Origin: Eubacterium maltosivorans
Lineage (GTDB): Bacteria > Bacillota > Clostridia > Eubacteriales > Eubacteriaceae
Assembly (NCBI RefSeq): GCF_002441855.2
Contig: NZ_CP029487.1
Span: 1,860,001-1,924,000, forward strand
DNA length: 64,000 bases
Direction: 5' to 3'
Below the pieces are notes generated by a model. It made no database searches. It was not told the origin of the DNA and worked only from the letters and a program-made list of their open reading frames with translations. The position numbers were made by a program, and so were the translations under genes. This document shows, one piece after another, positions 34,003 through 43,394 of this stretch (positions within the stretch are counted from its first letter, which is position 1; every line of letters starts with the position of its first letter).

Positions 34003-34824
34003 TTAAGCTTCTACAATCCTCAAATTATAAATTCCATGATAGACATCACCTGTTTTATCTAAATGTAAAAAGCCTGCTGTTTTTTCTCCCAGCACATTTT
34101 TAAAACTACATTTAATATCAACATCCTTCGCCGATGTCAGTGGAATATACAGGTCGATTCCAATCGTATTATGCGGAGGTATGAGTAACGCATGATCCAT
34201 GCCCTTTGTACCCTTTATCTCTTCATTTAATGCTTCCAGCCCAATGCTGATAACAGGCAAATCACTTTCATTTTTAAGATGGCACGGAATTTTTACCCAA
34301 TCTGTTTTTTTATTAATCGGAATTACCAGCTGTTTATGATGCTCTAGATCTCCTGGCATTGGAAGGCTCTCAACCTTTTTTCCATTTTGGGGATACAATG
34401 TAATAAAAGATAGCTTCGCAACATCAATCGGTTCTTTTTCATTCTTTTTTCCAGCGCCATATCCTCTGTTAACATAAAACGCACTGAACGCCAATGTCAG
34501 TGTTCCGGCATAAATTAAGAGGCCTGTAAAGATCATAACCCACTGATTGACATTATATGCATTGAACCAGGCATTTCTTATATCGCCACAGAGAATAAAA
34601 ACAAATGCTAAAATAAAGGGCAAAACCGCCATAAGAATCAGCATCCGAAACAAAAATCGGTTTTCATCCTCTTTTCTAAATTTAAAAAAGAAATATCCCC
34701 CAGCTAAAATAAACGGAAGCATTAACACTAAAAGATTCTGTATACCAAAACCGACCAACAGAATCAATACGCAAATAACAGCATAGAGTCTACTGAACCA
34801 TTCTTCTTCATAAAGATTTTTCAT
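34003..34824 (-). CDS. Hypothetical membrane protein
   Basis: A 273-residue protein that I do not recognise. Residues 10-130 hold four hydrophobic helices (IQNLLVLMLPFILAGGYFFF, LILMAVLPFILAFVFILCG and a pair near 90-120). From about 140 it is soluble and beta-rich, with regularly spaced hydrophobic strands ending in GDVYHGIYNLRIVEA, suggesting a small beta-sandwich facing one side of the membrane. There is no signal for an enzyme. It lies between the SpoIIM-like gene and the UPF0489 gene, with terminators on its downstream side, and is probably a single transcription unit. Confidence 0.65.
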   Translation of the reverse strand: MKNLYEEEWFSRLYAVICVLILLVGFGIQNLLVLMLPFILAGGYFFFKFRKEDENRFLFRMLILMAVLPFILAFVFILCGDIRNAWFNAYNVNQWVMIFTGLLIYAGTLTLAFSAFYVNRGYGAGKKNEKEPIDVAKLSFITLYPQNGKKVESLPMPGDLEHHKQLVIPINKKTDWVKIPCHLKNESDLPVISIGLEALNEEIKGTKGMDHALLIPPHNTIGIDLYIPLTSAKDVDIKCSFKNVLGEKTAGFLHLDKTGDVYHGIYNLRIVEA

Positions 34825-34927
34825 TCTATATACAAACGCTCCTTCAGAACTTTTTCTCTATTTTAGCATACTTGGTTTAATCTGTCTGAAAAAACAAAAA
34901 GAATTTAATATTTAAGCGTTTTCCGTT

Positions 34928-35662
34928 TTATTCTATGAATTGTTTTATCAATGCAATCAGACTATTCTCACATTCTTCGATGGTAAAACTTTCCATTTTC
35001 AAATGCTCAAAATATGTAGCAGACCGGGCGCAGGTGATAACATCTGCTTTTTTAAGCAGTTTTCTAAAAACAGACATTTCGCTGGGTGAAGCAATAAAAT
35101 TCTCCTGCCTCATAAAATAATCAAGATCAATATCTAAAATTAGAAACAGATGTGCCTGATTGCTTAAGAATGATAAATCAAATCCTGCTGCACTAAACAT
35201 TTCATTTTTTAATGTCCCAAACTTTTCCTCAGGCACCAGATAATGATTTCCCGTCGTATAACAATGTTTTTCCATACAATTAATCATATGATAATCTATA
35301 AGATACCCCAATTCCATAGCTGCATTGATATGCTCATCATTTCGCATTAAGGGCATCTTTTCAGCCAGAGTATTTAAATTCAACGGATCAATGGTTCCCA
35401 AAATTTTTTTCTGAAATAAAGAAAACAGTTTTTCTTCTCTTTCCGGATCAACGGCCACTGCTTTTTGATAAGCATACAGCCAAAAAGGGGGATTGGTGTC
35501 AGGATGGTAATCAATACTGACTAATATGCCGGGAATACCACGCTTTAGCGCTTCTCTGGCCCATATCAGCAAAGCATATTGATGATTGTCCACAATAAAA
35601 ATTTTCTTTTCACGAAAAGGAATAATCCGCAAATTTTGTTCTTTTAAAAGCTTATCAACCAT
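34928..35662 (-). CDS. UPF0489 family protein (arginase-like fold)
   Basis: A 244-residue protein with the UPF0489 signatures IFIVDNHQYALLIWAREA near residue 24, VSIDYHPDTNPPFW near 48 (a D-x-H-x-D metal motif) and LILDIDLDYFMRQ near 178 (D-x-D metal motif). These residues resemble the dinuclear manganese site of the arginase/deacetylase superfamily. Some UPF0489 proteins act as peptide arginases that turn arginine into ornithine in ribosomal peptides, but no precursor peptide or partner is visible next to this gene. It overlaps the dusB stop by eight bases, which suggests it is the last gene of the coaX-dusB run. Function unproven. Confidence 0.78.
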   Translation of the reverse strand: MVDKLLKEQNLRIIPFREKKIFIVDNHQYALLIWAREALKRGIPGILVSIDYHPDTNPPFWLYAYQKAVAVDPEREEKLFSLFQKKILGTIDPLNLNTLAEKMPLMRNDEHINAAMELGYLIDYHMINCMEKHCYTTGNHYLVPEEKFGTLKNEMFSAAGFDLSFLSNQAHLFLILDIDLDYFMRQENFIASPSEMSVFRKLLKKADVITCARSATYFEHLKMESFTIEECENSLIALIKQFIE

Positions 35663-36629
35663 AATTTTCTTCCATGTATTGGTTTAAAAGTGTCAGGACT
35701 TCTTCTTTTGTACATACCTTAAAAATTTCATTTCTCAGATTGGTCGCGTTCTTCAGACCTTTTGTATAAGCGGCCAAATGCTTTCGCATTTCCTTAATGG
35801 CCGCTTCGGGCCGCTTCATCATATCAACCAGTTCAACGTGTTTAATGGCGGTCTGAATCCTTTCTTCCGGGGTGGGCATCGGCAATGTCTCACCTGTAGA
35901 AAGCCGATAATTAATTTCACGAAAAATAAACGGATTGCCGACCGAGGCCCGGCCAACCATCACAGCATCACAGCCAATCGTTTCAAAGGCCTCGACAGCC
36001 TTTTCACCACTGTCTACATCGCCATTTAAAATAATAGGAATTTTGCTGTTTTTTTTGACTTCACCGATAATTTTCCAGTCTGCTTTTCCTGAATAAAAAG
36101 CTTCACGCGTTCTGCCGTGGATGGTATGAGCATCGGCTCCTGCTTCCTCAATAATTTCAGCTACTTCTCTTACATTAACGTTCTGAGCATCCCAGCCGAT
36201 ACGTGTTTTAATAATAACAGGCTTTTTACTTGCTTTTTTTATGGCTCGGACAATCTCTCCAAGACGTTTTGGGTTTCGCATTAATGCTGAACCTTCGCCA
36301 TTTTTAACAATCTTGGGCGCCGGACAACCCGCGTTAAAATCCAAAAATGCAAATGCGGTGGGATTAATATATTTTTCCACAACTTCGCTTAATATTTCAG
36401 GCTCTGACCCGAAAAGCTGAATTCCTGCCGGCGTTTCCTGATCACAGGTAAGCATTAACTCCGCTGTCTTTTTGTCCTTATAATAAAGTCCCTTGCCGCT
36501 GATCATTTCACTGAAAACAGCGCCTGCCCCGTATTTCTTAGCAATCAAACGAAATGGCAGGTTAGTATAACCTGCCATCGGTGCTAGAAATATACGACTC
36601 TTTATTTCTATATTTCCTATTTTAAACAT
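35655..36629 (-). CDS. dusB: tRNA-dihydrouridine synthase
   Basis: FMN-dependent reductase of 324 residues that converts uridine to dihydrouridine in tRNA D-loops. It has the N-terminal LAPMAGYTNLPFRLIAKKYGAG, the catalytic cysteine in FLDFNAGCPAPKIVKNGEGSALMRNP near residue 100, VIIKTRIGWD, the HGRTREAFYSGKADW segment near 166 and NGDVDSGEKA near 195. The DusB subfamily is inferred from its position after coaX and from general similarity; Gram-positive Dus proteins are often annotated this way. It starts one base after the coaX stop, so the genes are co-transcribed. Confidence 0.95.
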   Translation of the reverse strand: MFKIGNIEIKSRIFLAPMAGYTNLPFRLIAKKYGAGAVFSEMISGKGLYYKDKKTAELMLTCDQETPAGIQLFGSEPEILSEVVEKYINPTAFAFLDFNAGCPAPKIVKNGEGSALMRNPKRLGEIVRAIKKASKKPVIIKTRIGWDAQNVNVREVAEIIEEAGADAHTIHGRTREAFYSGKADWKIIGEVKKNSKIPIILNGDVDSGEKAVEAFETIGCDAVMVGRASVGNPFIFREINYRLSTGETLPMPTPEERIQTAIKHVELVDMMKRPEAAIKEMRKHLAAYTKGLKNATNLRNEIFKVCTKEEVLTLLNQYMEENYG

Positions 36630-37415
36630 CTATCTTCCTCTGGATGTCTTTATGTTTTTATCATGAATTATCTTAAGGCCTTTTAATGAAAGCTGAGGAT
36701 CAAATATATCAATGGCTCTTGTCTCCTCATGGAACATTCTTCCATAGCCTCCTGTTGCAACTACCTTAATACCCTTTGTCCCTATTTCTTCAATCATCCT
36801 TGAGACAATATACTCAACCTGGCCAATATAACCATAAACTAAACCGGCCTGCATGCTGGTAACAGTATCCTTCCCCAATATCGAGGCAGGTTTTTCAATT
36901 GCAATATTGGGAAGCTGAGCGGCATTCCTGAAAAGTGCCTCGGCCGAAATCTGTATACCAGGTGAAGTGACCTTGGCGACAAACGCGCCGTTTTTATCGA
37001 CATAATCATAGGTGGTCGCTGTTCCAAAATCCAGTACAATGACTGGTCCGCCATATAGATTGTACGCAGCTACAGCATCGATAATCCGGTCTGCGCCCAC
37101 TTCTGCCGGATCGCTGGTTTGAATGGGCATCCCTGTTTTTATCCCTGGACCCACCACAAGAGGCTCAACGCCAAATAGTTTTTTTATCCCATTATTGAGA
37201 GAATACATAATATTGGGGACTACAGAAGCTGCTATCACGCTTTCAACTTCATGGTAATCCAGATGATCATTTTCAAAAAATCCCTGAAACATTACTGCAT
37301 ATTCATCAGAGGTCCTGGGCGTTTTTGAAACAAATCGCCAGGAGCAGAGGATTTCGTCGTCTTTAAAGACCCCGATTTCTGTATTTGTGTTTCCTACATC
37401 AATGACTAAAATCAT
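36630..37415 (-). CDS. coaX: Type III pantothenate kinase
   Basis: First enzyme of coenzyme A synthesis: phosphorylates pantothenate with ATP and a monovalent cation. The 261-residue protein shows the ASKHA-type phosphate loop DVGNTNTEIGVF (residues 6-17), PVGADRIID near 103 (catalytic aspartate region), VLDFGTATTYDYV near 127 and GGYGRMFHEET near 230. Length and motifs match CoaX rather than CoaA. It lies between a hotdog thioesterase and dusB on the same strand; CoaX next to ftsH and hpt is a common Firmicute arrangement. Confidence 0.95.
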   Translation of the reverse strand: MILVIDVGNTNTEIGVFKDDEILCSWRFVSKTPRTSDEYAVMFQGFFENDHLDYHEVESVIAASVVPNIMYSLNNGIKKLFGVEPLVVGPGIKTGMPIQTSDPAEVGADRIIDAVAAYNLYGGPVIVLDFGTATTYDYVDKNGAFVAKVTSPGIQISAEALFRNAAQLPNIAIEKPASILGKDTVTSMQAGLVYGYIGQVEYIVSRMIEEIGTKGIKVVATGGYGRMFHEETRAIDIFDPQLSLKGLKIIHDKNIKTSRGR

Positions 37416-37433
37416 GCGCTATTCTACCTCTGT

Positions 37434-37832
37434 CTACTTAGGATTTTTTTTCTGGAGAACTTTCCCCATAAACTTCATCTTCTGAACAACAAAGCGCTGG
37501 TGTGTTCCTTCGCCAATCTTTTGAACGGTATCCCAGGCTTCTACTGTAAAATCCAAACGTCTGCTTTCAATATTGGTAAGCACCACCTTTATGCGCACCT
37601 TCATTCCCACTGGTGTGGCTGCAATGTGGTTTAAATTAATGTTGACCCCAACTGTTGTCTGCTCGTCGGGCAAGCACAGCTCTGCCATCTCATAGGCCGC
37701 ATTTTCAGCCCATGCCACTAAAATCGGGGTTGCCAGGACCTCAAGCCCTCCACTCCCCATTGTCTGAGCCGTTTCAGTACGGGTTACCATATAATCTTTT
37801 TTAAGCTCCATACCAACTTTAAGTTCTTGCAT
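37434..37832 (-). CDS. Hotdog-fold thioesterase, FlK-like
   Basis: A 132-residue hotdog protein. Its layout resembles fluoroacetyl-CoA thioesterase and related acyl-CoA thioesterases: MVTRTETAQTMGSGGLEVLATPILVAWAENAAYEMAE has the Thr/Glu positions of the active site region, and NINLNHIAATPVGMKVRIKV gives the conserved His near residue 70. The physiological substrate is likely a short acyl-CoA; fluoroacetate resistance is not implied. It sits between the ftsH terminator and coaX, 18 bases before coaX, and so may share its operon, an apt link to CoA metabolism. Confidence 0.8.
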   Translation of the reverse strand: MQELKVGMELKKDYMVTRTETAQTMGSGGLEVLATPILVAWAENAAYEMAELCLPDEQTTVGVNINLNHIAATPVGMKVRIKVVLTNIESRRLDFTVEAWDTVQKIGEGTHQRFVVQKMKFMGKVLQKKNPK

Positions 37833-37872
37833 CTTAATTATTCCCTTCTTTTCTTGGTCGTCTATTAGCGAA

Positions 37873-37898
37873 AAAAGCCGTTATTGCTAACGGCTTTT
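37873..37898 (-). terminator. Terminator of the ftsH operon
   Basis: AAAAGCCGTTA/TAACGGCTTTT stem with a four-base loop and a T-run on the minus strand, 16 bases after the ftsH stop. Confidence 0.85.
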
Positions 37899-37913
37899 CT
37901 GTTTATTTACTTT

Positions 37914-39797
37914 TTAAACTTCCGGTACCGGATCGCCGATATTACCTTCGTCCAAAGGTTTGCCATCATCTAAAGGCAAACGGCTGTACATCGCTCTGAA
38001 TTCTTCACCTGTAATGGTGTTAACTTCCAGAAGATGTTCTGAAATTTCAACCAGCTTATCCTTTTTCTCGGTTAAAATCAAGCAGGCTCTTTCAAAGGCT
38101 GTCTCGACAATATTTCGAATTTCCTTATCAATAACCGCTGCAACTTCTTCGCTGTAATTACGCGAACGCCCAAGATCTCTCCCTAAGAATACTTCGCCGC
38201 CATCGTCATGACCAAAGGTCATTGGGCCAAGATGTTCACTCATACCCCATTCTGTAACCATCTTTCTGGCAATGCTGGTAGCGCGCTCAATGTCGTTGGA
38301 AGCACCTGTGCAAATATCGTCAAGGGCAACTTTTTCAGCTGCACGTCCACCAAGCAGACCAGCAATTTTATCCATCAGCTTCCCTTTACTCATATGCTGG
38401 CTGTCATCACTTGGAAGCGAAATTGTATATCCCGCAGCCATGCCACGCGGAATAATGGAAATTTCATGAACTTCTTCACCGTTATGGAGATATTCCATAA
38501 CAATGGCATGCCCCGCTTCATGGTATGCTGTGATTTTCTGGTCCGACTCAACAACTACCTTGCTTTTCTTTTCAGGACCAGCAATAACGCGTTTAATAGC
38601 TTCTTCAAGCTCTACCATCGTAATAACCTTTGCTTTTTTACGGGCAGTCAACAGGGCTGCCTCATTCATTAAGTTTTCAAGGTCAGCTCCGGTAAAGCCT
38701 GGTGTCCCCTTGGCAATTACACCTAAATCGACAGAAGAATCCAATGGTTTATCCTTCTGATGAACCTTGAGAATTTCCTCACGCCCTTTAACATCCGGCA
38801 CACCGACTAACACCTGACGGTCAAAACGGCCTGGACGCAGTAAAGCGGGGTCGAGGATATCCGGACGGTTTGTCGCGGCAATAACAATAATTCCTTCATT
38901 AATGCCAAATCCATCCATTTCAACCAATAATTGGTTAAGGGTCTGTTCACGCTCATCGTGTCCACCACCAAGGCCTGCACCTCTGTGACGGCCAACTGCG
39001 TCAATCTCATCAATAAAGATGATACAGGGAGCGCTTTTCTTTGCTGTCTCAAACAGATCTCTTACTCGTGAAGCACCAACCCCTACAAACATTTCAACAA
39101 AATCCGAACCGGAAATGATATAAAACGGAACACCCGCTTCACCTGCAACCGCGCGCGCGAGCAGTGTTTTCCCTGTACCTGGAGGGCCCACTAAGAGAAC
39201 CCCCTTTGGAATACGCGCACCAAGCTTGTTATAACGCTCCGGAGATTTTAGAAAATCGACAATTTCTTCCAACTCTTCTTTTTCTTCATCTGCTCCCGCT
39301 ACATTCGCAAAGGTGACCTTCTTGTCTGCATCGGTGTGCATTCTCGCCTTGCTTTTACCGAAGGACATAACCTTTCCTCCGCCTCCGCCAGACTGATTTG
39401 CAAACATCATAAAGAAAACAACCATCAGGATAATAATAACTGCTGAAGGAATCAAAGAAATCCACCAGGAATCCTGTGGTTTTGCAACCGTCACATTCAT
39501 ATTCGGATTCTTTTCAATGTTCTGATCCGGGTTTCCTGTAATATAATCGCTGATTTGTTCATCAATAAGATATTGAGGCACAATGGCTTCAAAGCTGTCA
39601 CCATTCGCAAGTTTCCCTTTTACAGAAGACTGATTAATCTCTATTTCAGAAACCTGCTTTTGGTCTAAATTACTTAACAGTTCGCTATATGTTAAAGTTT
39701 TAACATCAGACTGCATTGGATTTAAAAAAGTAACCGCCACGATAATGATCAGCAAAATCACTAAGTAAAACCCTATCATTTTTAGATATTTATTCAA
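37914..39797 (-). CDS. ftsH: ATP-dependent zinc metalloprotease FtsH
   Basis: Membrane-bound AAA+ protease of 627 residues that degrades misfolded membrane proteins and some regulators. Transmembrane helices lie at about 6-25 and 112-130, with a small external domain between. The AAA module has Walker [17 protein letters not shown] near 205, Walker [17 protein letters not shown] near 262 and the SRH region [17 protein letters not shown] near 310. The zinc site HEAGHA lies near residue 427 with the third ligand further on. A short acidic tail follows. It is preceded by hpt and tilS in the order usual for Firmicutes. Confidence 0.98.
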   Translation of the reverse strand: MNKYLKMIGFYLVILLIIIVAVTFLNPMQSDVKTLTYSELLSNLDQKQVSEIEINQSSVKGKLANGDSFEAIVPQYLIDEQISDYITGNPDQNIEKNPNMNVTVAKPQDSWWISLIPSAVIIILMVVFFMMFANQSGGGGGKVMSFGKSKARMHTDADKKVTFANVAGADEEKEELEEIVDFLKSPERYNKLGARIPKGVLLVGPPGTGKTLLARAVAGEAGVPFYIISGSDFVEMFVGVGASRVRDLFETAKKSAPCIIFIDEIDAVGRHRGAGLGGGHDEREQTLNQLLVEMDGFGINEGIIVIAATNRPDILDPALLRPGRFDRQVLVGVPDVKGREEILKVHQKDKPLDSSVDLGVIAKGTPGFTGADLENLMNEAALLTARKKAKVITMVELEEAIKRVIAGPEKKSKVVVESDQKITAYHEAGHAIVMEYLHNGEEVHEISIIPRGMAAGYTISLPSDDSQHMSKGKLMDKIAGLLGGRAAEKVALDDICTGASNDIERATSIARKMVTEWGMSEHLGPMTFGHDDGGEVFLGRDLGRSRNYSEEVAAVIDKEIRNIVETAFERACLILTEKKDKLVEISEHLLEVNTITGEEFRAMYSRLPLDDGKPLDEGNIGDPVPEV

Positions 39798-39853
39798 ATT
39801 CTATCACTCCTTTCATATAAAATAAGTCATTGAATAGTTTCTAATTTCAAATA

Positions 39854-40387
39854 TTATTTTTCTGCTTCTTTCAAAACAGCAATATACGGCAAATTTCGAT
39901 ATTTTTGATCAAAATCCATTCCATACCCGACAACAAATTCATCCGGAATAACAAAACCTGAATAATCGGGCTCCACATCCGCCACTCGCCGGTCCGGTTT
40001 ATCAAGCAAAGTACAAACTCTGACATCGAAAGCGCCTTGCTCCGTAAAAAAATCTAAGATACGCTTTATGGTAAAACCACTGTCCACAATATCTTCTACC
40101 AGAAGCACGTTCCGGCCCTTTATCTCATTCGATAAAAGGTCGTCAATCTTCACCTTTCCTGAAGTGCTGGTACGCTTTCCATAACTGGATGCCTTGATAA
40201 AATCAATTTTGACAGGAATACTCAAATATCTTATCAAATCTGCAAAAAACAAGATACTTCCCTTCAAGATACAAATTGCCAAAAGTTCTTCATCTGCATA
40301 ATCAGATGAAATCATTTTTCCAAGTTCAGAAACTCTTTTCTCTATTATATGCTTTTCTATTAAGATTCTATCAAAATCAAACGCCAA
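39854..40387 (-). CDS. hpt: Hypoxanthine phosphoribosyltransferase
   Basis: Purine salvage enzyme of 177 residues that makes IMP or GMP from base and PRPP. The PRPP loop VLLVEDIVDSGFTIKRIL lies near residue 95, the base-specificity region PDYSGFVIPDEFVVGYGMD near 140, and the flexible loop YGKRTSTSGKV near 69. Its first codons overlap the end of tilS by 11 bases. In Bacillus, HprT and TilS associate with FtsH regulation, so the conserved gene order may be functional. Confidence 0.96.
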   Translation of the reverse strand: MAFDFDRILIEKHIIEKRVSELGKMISSDYADEELLAICILKGSILFFADLIRYLSIPVKIDFIKASSYGKRTSTSGKVKIDDLLSNEIKGRNVLLVEDIVDSGFTIKRILDFFTEQGAFDVRVCTLLDKPDRRVADVEPDYSGFVIPDEFVVGYGMDFDQKYRNLPYIAVLKEAEK

Positions 40388-41792
40388 ATTTCTCTCCTAT
40401 TATTTGATACTGAACTTTAAGAACGCTCTTAGTCTCAGCGCTTACCTGATAGTTTCGGTTAATCGCATATCCCAAAATCCAGATTATCTCTGACCCTACT
40501 GCTAACAGTGGAACCGCATCACGCTTTTCACGCTCAATCTTTCGATCAATGAAATAATCTTTTATCTTTTTTCTGCCTATGATGCCAACAGGGTTGAAAA
40601 AATCACCTGGTCGACGATTTCTCAAATAAAGCTTTCCTCTTATTTTACCATAATCAAAATATTTTTCACTATGATTTTTTAATTCTTTTGAATTTTTTAT
40701 AGATTCTTCCCGAACCACTGTCAGTTTAATCCACAAACCTTCTTTTGCAAAGTAATACGCTTTATCTGGCAGCAATTCATAGCAGCCCATTTTCGGGATA
40801 ACAGCCACTTTTTTTGTCTCTATCCAAAAAAGATCGTATCGCCTGACAGCCTGCATGCCATGTGGCAAATGAAGCTCCCAGACCGTCTTTTCAGATAAAA
40901 GCAGCTGCTTAACGCATAGGATATGATTGTACTCTATTTCTTTTAAACTACCCTTAAGCTGCAAAATCATATGACGCAAAAGTTCTTTTTGAAGAAGTGG
41001 AAGCTGCTGCCGCCACATCTCTAAATTAAGATATACCCGATTACTTTTTTTTGTAATCATATTTACGCTCAACTCAGCAACAGAATTTTGCAAAAACTGC
41101 TCATGCTCATGTGCAAGCAAAGCAAATTCTGCTAAATGCTCTTCAACCCTTGGATTAATCCCCCTAAGCTGTGGAAGGATTTCTAATCTTAATTTATTTC
41201 TTGTGACATCCGCTTCAAAGTTAGTATCGTCGGTTCGATAAGACAAACCATTCTTTTGGCAATAAGAAATAACAGTCTCTTTATCCACACATAGCAATGG
41301 ACGGATTATATTGCTTTCTCCTTTTGTTTCTGAAAGCATTCCTGCCGCTCCTTTTATACCAGTGCCACGAATCAAACGCATTAAAACTGTTTCTGCCTGG
41401 TCGTTAAGGTGATGTCCTAAAGCCAGTTTATTATAAGCTTTCGAGCTTTGAAGTTCTTTAAAAAAAGCATATCTTGCCTCTCTTCCAGCCTCTTCAAGGG
41501 AAATTTTATTCTTTTTTGCCAGCTGAACAACTTCTACCGATTTATCATAAAGTAAAATGGACTGTTTAATGCAATATTCTTTTACAAAAGCGTGGTCTTC
41601 CTCTGCCGCTTTTCCCCTGATCTTATGATTTAAATGCGCGGCTGCAATTTCAATATTCAACAATCCTTGGTACTTTTTCAAAAAATACAACAAGGCCAGC
41701 GAATCAGCACCACCGGATACTCCGATTAGAATGCGATCGCCGGCCATTATCAGTCCGTTATCAGAAATGTATTGTAAAAGCTTTTCTTCCAT
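40377..41792 (-). CDS. tilS: tRNA(Ile)-lysidine synthetase
   Basis: Modifies the CAU anticodon of tRNA-Ile2 to lysidine, so that it reads AUA. The 471-residue protein begins with the PP-loop ATPase motif ILIGVSGGADSLALLYFL (residues 21-38) and continues with GHHLNDQAETVLMRLIRGTGIKGAAGM (near 125-150). The C-terminal TilS domain ends with RNRRPGDFFNPVGIIGRKKIKDYFIDRKI. It lies directly downstream of five tRNA genes, 48 bases after tRNA-Val, with no terminator visible between, so it may be read from the tRNA promoter as well. Confidence 0.96.
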   Translation of the reverse strand: MEEKLLQYISDNGLIMAGDRILIGVSGGADSLALLYFLKKYQGLLNIEIAAAHLNHKIRGKAAEEDHAFVKEYCIKQSILLYDKSVEVVQLAKKNKISLEEAGREARYAFFKELQSSKAYNKLALGHHLNDQAETVLMRLIRGTGIKGAAGMLSETKGESNIIRPLLCVDKETVISYCQKNGLSYRTDDTNFEADVTRNKLRLEILPQLRGINPRVEEHLAEFALLAHEHEQFLQNSVAELSVNMITKKSNRVYLNLEMWRQQLPLLQKELLRHMILQLKGSLKEIEYNHILCVKQLLLSEKTVWELHLPHGMQAVRRYDLFWIETKKVAVIPKMGCYELLPDKAYYFAKEGLWIKLTVVREESIKNSKELKNHSEKYFDYGKIRGKLYLRNRRPGDFFNPVGIIGRKKIKDYFIDRKIEREKRDAVPLLAVGSEIIWILGYAINRNYQVSAETKSVLKVQYQIIGEKFGV

Positions 41793-41840
41793 GATAATTT
41801 AACGCTCATCTCAAAGTTCAATTAATTCTGAATAAAAAAA

Positions 41841-41916
41841 TGGTGGTCGCTATAGGGCTCGAACCTATGACCCCCTGCTTGTAAGGCAGGTGCTCTCCCA
41901 GCTGAGCTAAGCGACC
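41841..41916 (-). tRNA. tRNA-Val (anticodon TAC)
   Basis: 76 bases with encoded CCA. Acceptor stem GGTCGCT/AGCGACC, anticodon loop CTTACAA on a CCTGC/GCAGG stem, and T-arm GTTCGAGC-type loop all fit. It is the last of five tRNAs in the cluster. Confidence 0.97.
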
Positions 41917-41953
41917 ACATACAAAATTAAGATATTAACTTTTCAAAACAAAA

Positions 41954-42028
41954 TGGTGACCCCTGGGGGATTCGAACCCCCGTAACCGCCGTGAAAGGGC
42001 GGTGTCTTAACCGCTTGACCAAGGGGCC
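41954..42028 (-). tRNA. tRNA-Glu (anticodon TTC)
   Basis: 75 bases with encoded CCA. Anticodon loop CTTTCAC closed by CCGCC/GGCGG; T-arm GGGGGTTCGAATCCCCC. Confidence 0.97.
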
Positions 42029-42060
42029 GGAACTAATCTAACATCTTGTTATTAAATTAA

Positions 42061-42137
42061 TGGTAGCGGCGAACGGAGTCGAACCGCTGACACTACGGGT
42101 ATGAACCGTATGCTCTAGCCAACTGAGCTACGCCGCC
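42061..42137 (-). tRNA. tRNA-Met, elongator (anticodon CAT)
   Basis: 77 bases with encoded CCA. Anticodon loop TTCATAC on a TACGG/CCGTA stem. The body closely follows the Bacillus elongator Met form (GTAGCTCAG, GGCTAGAGC). The three G-C pairs of initiators are absent. A tRNA-Ile2 with lysidine is the alternative for a CAT anticodon, but the sequence favours Met. Confidence 0.9.
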
Positions 42138-42151
42138 ATAATTTAAGAATT

Positions 42152-42228
<77 letters not shown>

Positions 42229-42263
42229 ACAATATAATAGACGCAACTGCGTCTTACTAATAG

Positions 42264-42352
42264 TGGTGCCGGAGATCGGAATCGAACCGATACGATCGAA
42301 AAGGATCGCAGGATTTTAAGTCCTGTGCGTCTGCCAGTTCCGCCACTCCGGC
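42264..42352 (-). tRNA. tRNA-Leu (anticodon TAA)
   Basis: 89 bases with a long variable arm and encoded CCA. Anticodon loop CTTAAAA on CAGGA/TCCTG. It is the first tRNA after the cluster promoter. Confidence 0.96.
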
Positions 42353-42389
42353 ACTCAGTGTGGCTGCCTCATTTCTGAGGACAAGTGTT

Positions 42390-42418
42390 ATTATACAGCC
42401 TGGGAAACTTAATGTCAA
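42390..42418 (-). promoter_or_regulatory. Consensus promoter of the tRNA cluster
   Basis: Minus strand: TTGACA (42413-42418), exactly 17 bases, TATAAT (42390-42395), about 38 bases before tRNA-Leu. A perfect match to sigma-A consensus is typical of stable RNA operons. Confidence 0.88.
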
Positions 42419-42440
42419 CACTTTTTTAATTTTTTTTTGT

Positions 42441-43394
42441 TTATTTTTTATTCGCGAGAAAACGGCTGTATGCCGCGCCTTCCAGATTGTCATAGTCACA
42501 AACAACAAATGAATCTTTTCCGGTAACTTTCAAAATATTATCGAGTATGCTGGTACCAGCGATGATAATATCAGCGCGTTTAGCCTCCAGTCCAACGATC
42601 TGGCGGCGTTCGTCAATTGTTTTTGATGAAAGATTCCGAATAATGGATTCAAGCTCTGTTTTGGTAACAACACTCTGATGCACCTGCTCACTGTCATAAA
42701 TTTTCAACTTCTGTTTGATTGTGGATACTGTTGTCGCCGTTCCGCCTATGCCAATCAGCTTATAGGGCTTGTACGCTTCATAATCAACAAGAACTCTCTC
42801 AAGCGCCTCGGCTGCATTTTGGTTTAACCGATTCAGTTCCTCCTCTTTTGGGGGATCATTCTCAATAAAGGCTTCTGTAGAACGGACACTCCCGATATCC
42901 AGACTTTTCATTTTTATGAGATTCCGGCCTTGCCCATAAATCAATTCAGTGCTGCCGCCCCCAATATCAAAAATAAGCAGTCCCTCATCGAAACACTGTG
43001 AGACGCCGATAAAGCCATATTCCGCCTCTTTTTCGCCTGAAATAATCTCTACCTTCATTCCAAGTTTTTGCGCAGCTAAATCAATAAATTCCAAAGAATT
43101 TTCAGCATCCCGGAGCGCACTTGTACCAAAAATAAACATTTCTTTTACTTCATAATCTTCAGCAATGTTTTTATACTCCTCTAAAGCCTCAATATTTCGC
43201 TTGATCGCATCTGGATGAAGGCGTTTTGTCTTATTAACCCCCTGGCCCATCCGAGTATATCGGACTGATTTATTAACACGAAAGAGCTGACCTTTTTTAT
43301 CTTTTCTAAATATCAGCATCCTCGTCGAATTTGTTCCGATATCAATCACAGCTCGATTGATTTTGGGTTCTTTAGGTACACTTGATTCACTCAT
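42441..43394 (-). CDS. ppx: Ppx/GppA family phosphatase
   Basis: A 317-residue exopolyphosphatase or pppGpp phosphohydrolase of the ASKHA fold. The N-terminal phosphate loop is VIDIGTNSTRMLIF (residues 17-30) and the second is GLLIFDIGGGSTELIYG (near 140). The third, IGIGGTATTVSTIKQ, lies near 218. It is a short version without the C-terminal HD-like domain of E. coli Ppx. The start ATG overlaps the divIC stop by four bases. In the cell it would shorten polyphosphate or adjust the stringent alarmone; which of the two cannot be told. Confidence 0.9.
   Translation of the reverse strand: MSESSVPKEPKINRAVIDIGTNSTRMLIFRKDKKGQLFRVNKSVRYTRMGQGVNKTKRLHPDAIKRNIEALEEYKNIAEDYEVKEMFIFGTSALRDAENSLEFIDLAAQKLGMKVEIISGEKEAEYGFIGVSQCFDEGLLIFDIGGGSTELIYGQGRNLIKMKSLDIGSVRSTEAFIENDPPKEEELNRLNQNAAEALERVLVDYEAYKPYKLIGIGGTATTVSTIKQKLKIYDSEQVHQSVVTKTELESIIRNLSSKTIDERRQIVGLEAKRADIIIAGTSILDNILKVTGKDSFVVCDYDNLEGAAYSRFLANKK

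Noticed and set aside
38208-38672. 154-codon plus-strand frame inside ftsH
   Set aside because: Antisense to the AAA and protease domains; composition and lack of ribosome site mark it as a shadow.
42257-42508. 83-codon minus frame running through tRNA-Leu into ppx
   Set aside because: Most of it is the tRNA gene and its promoter read as codons.
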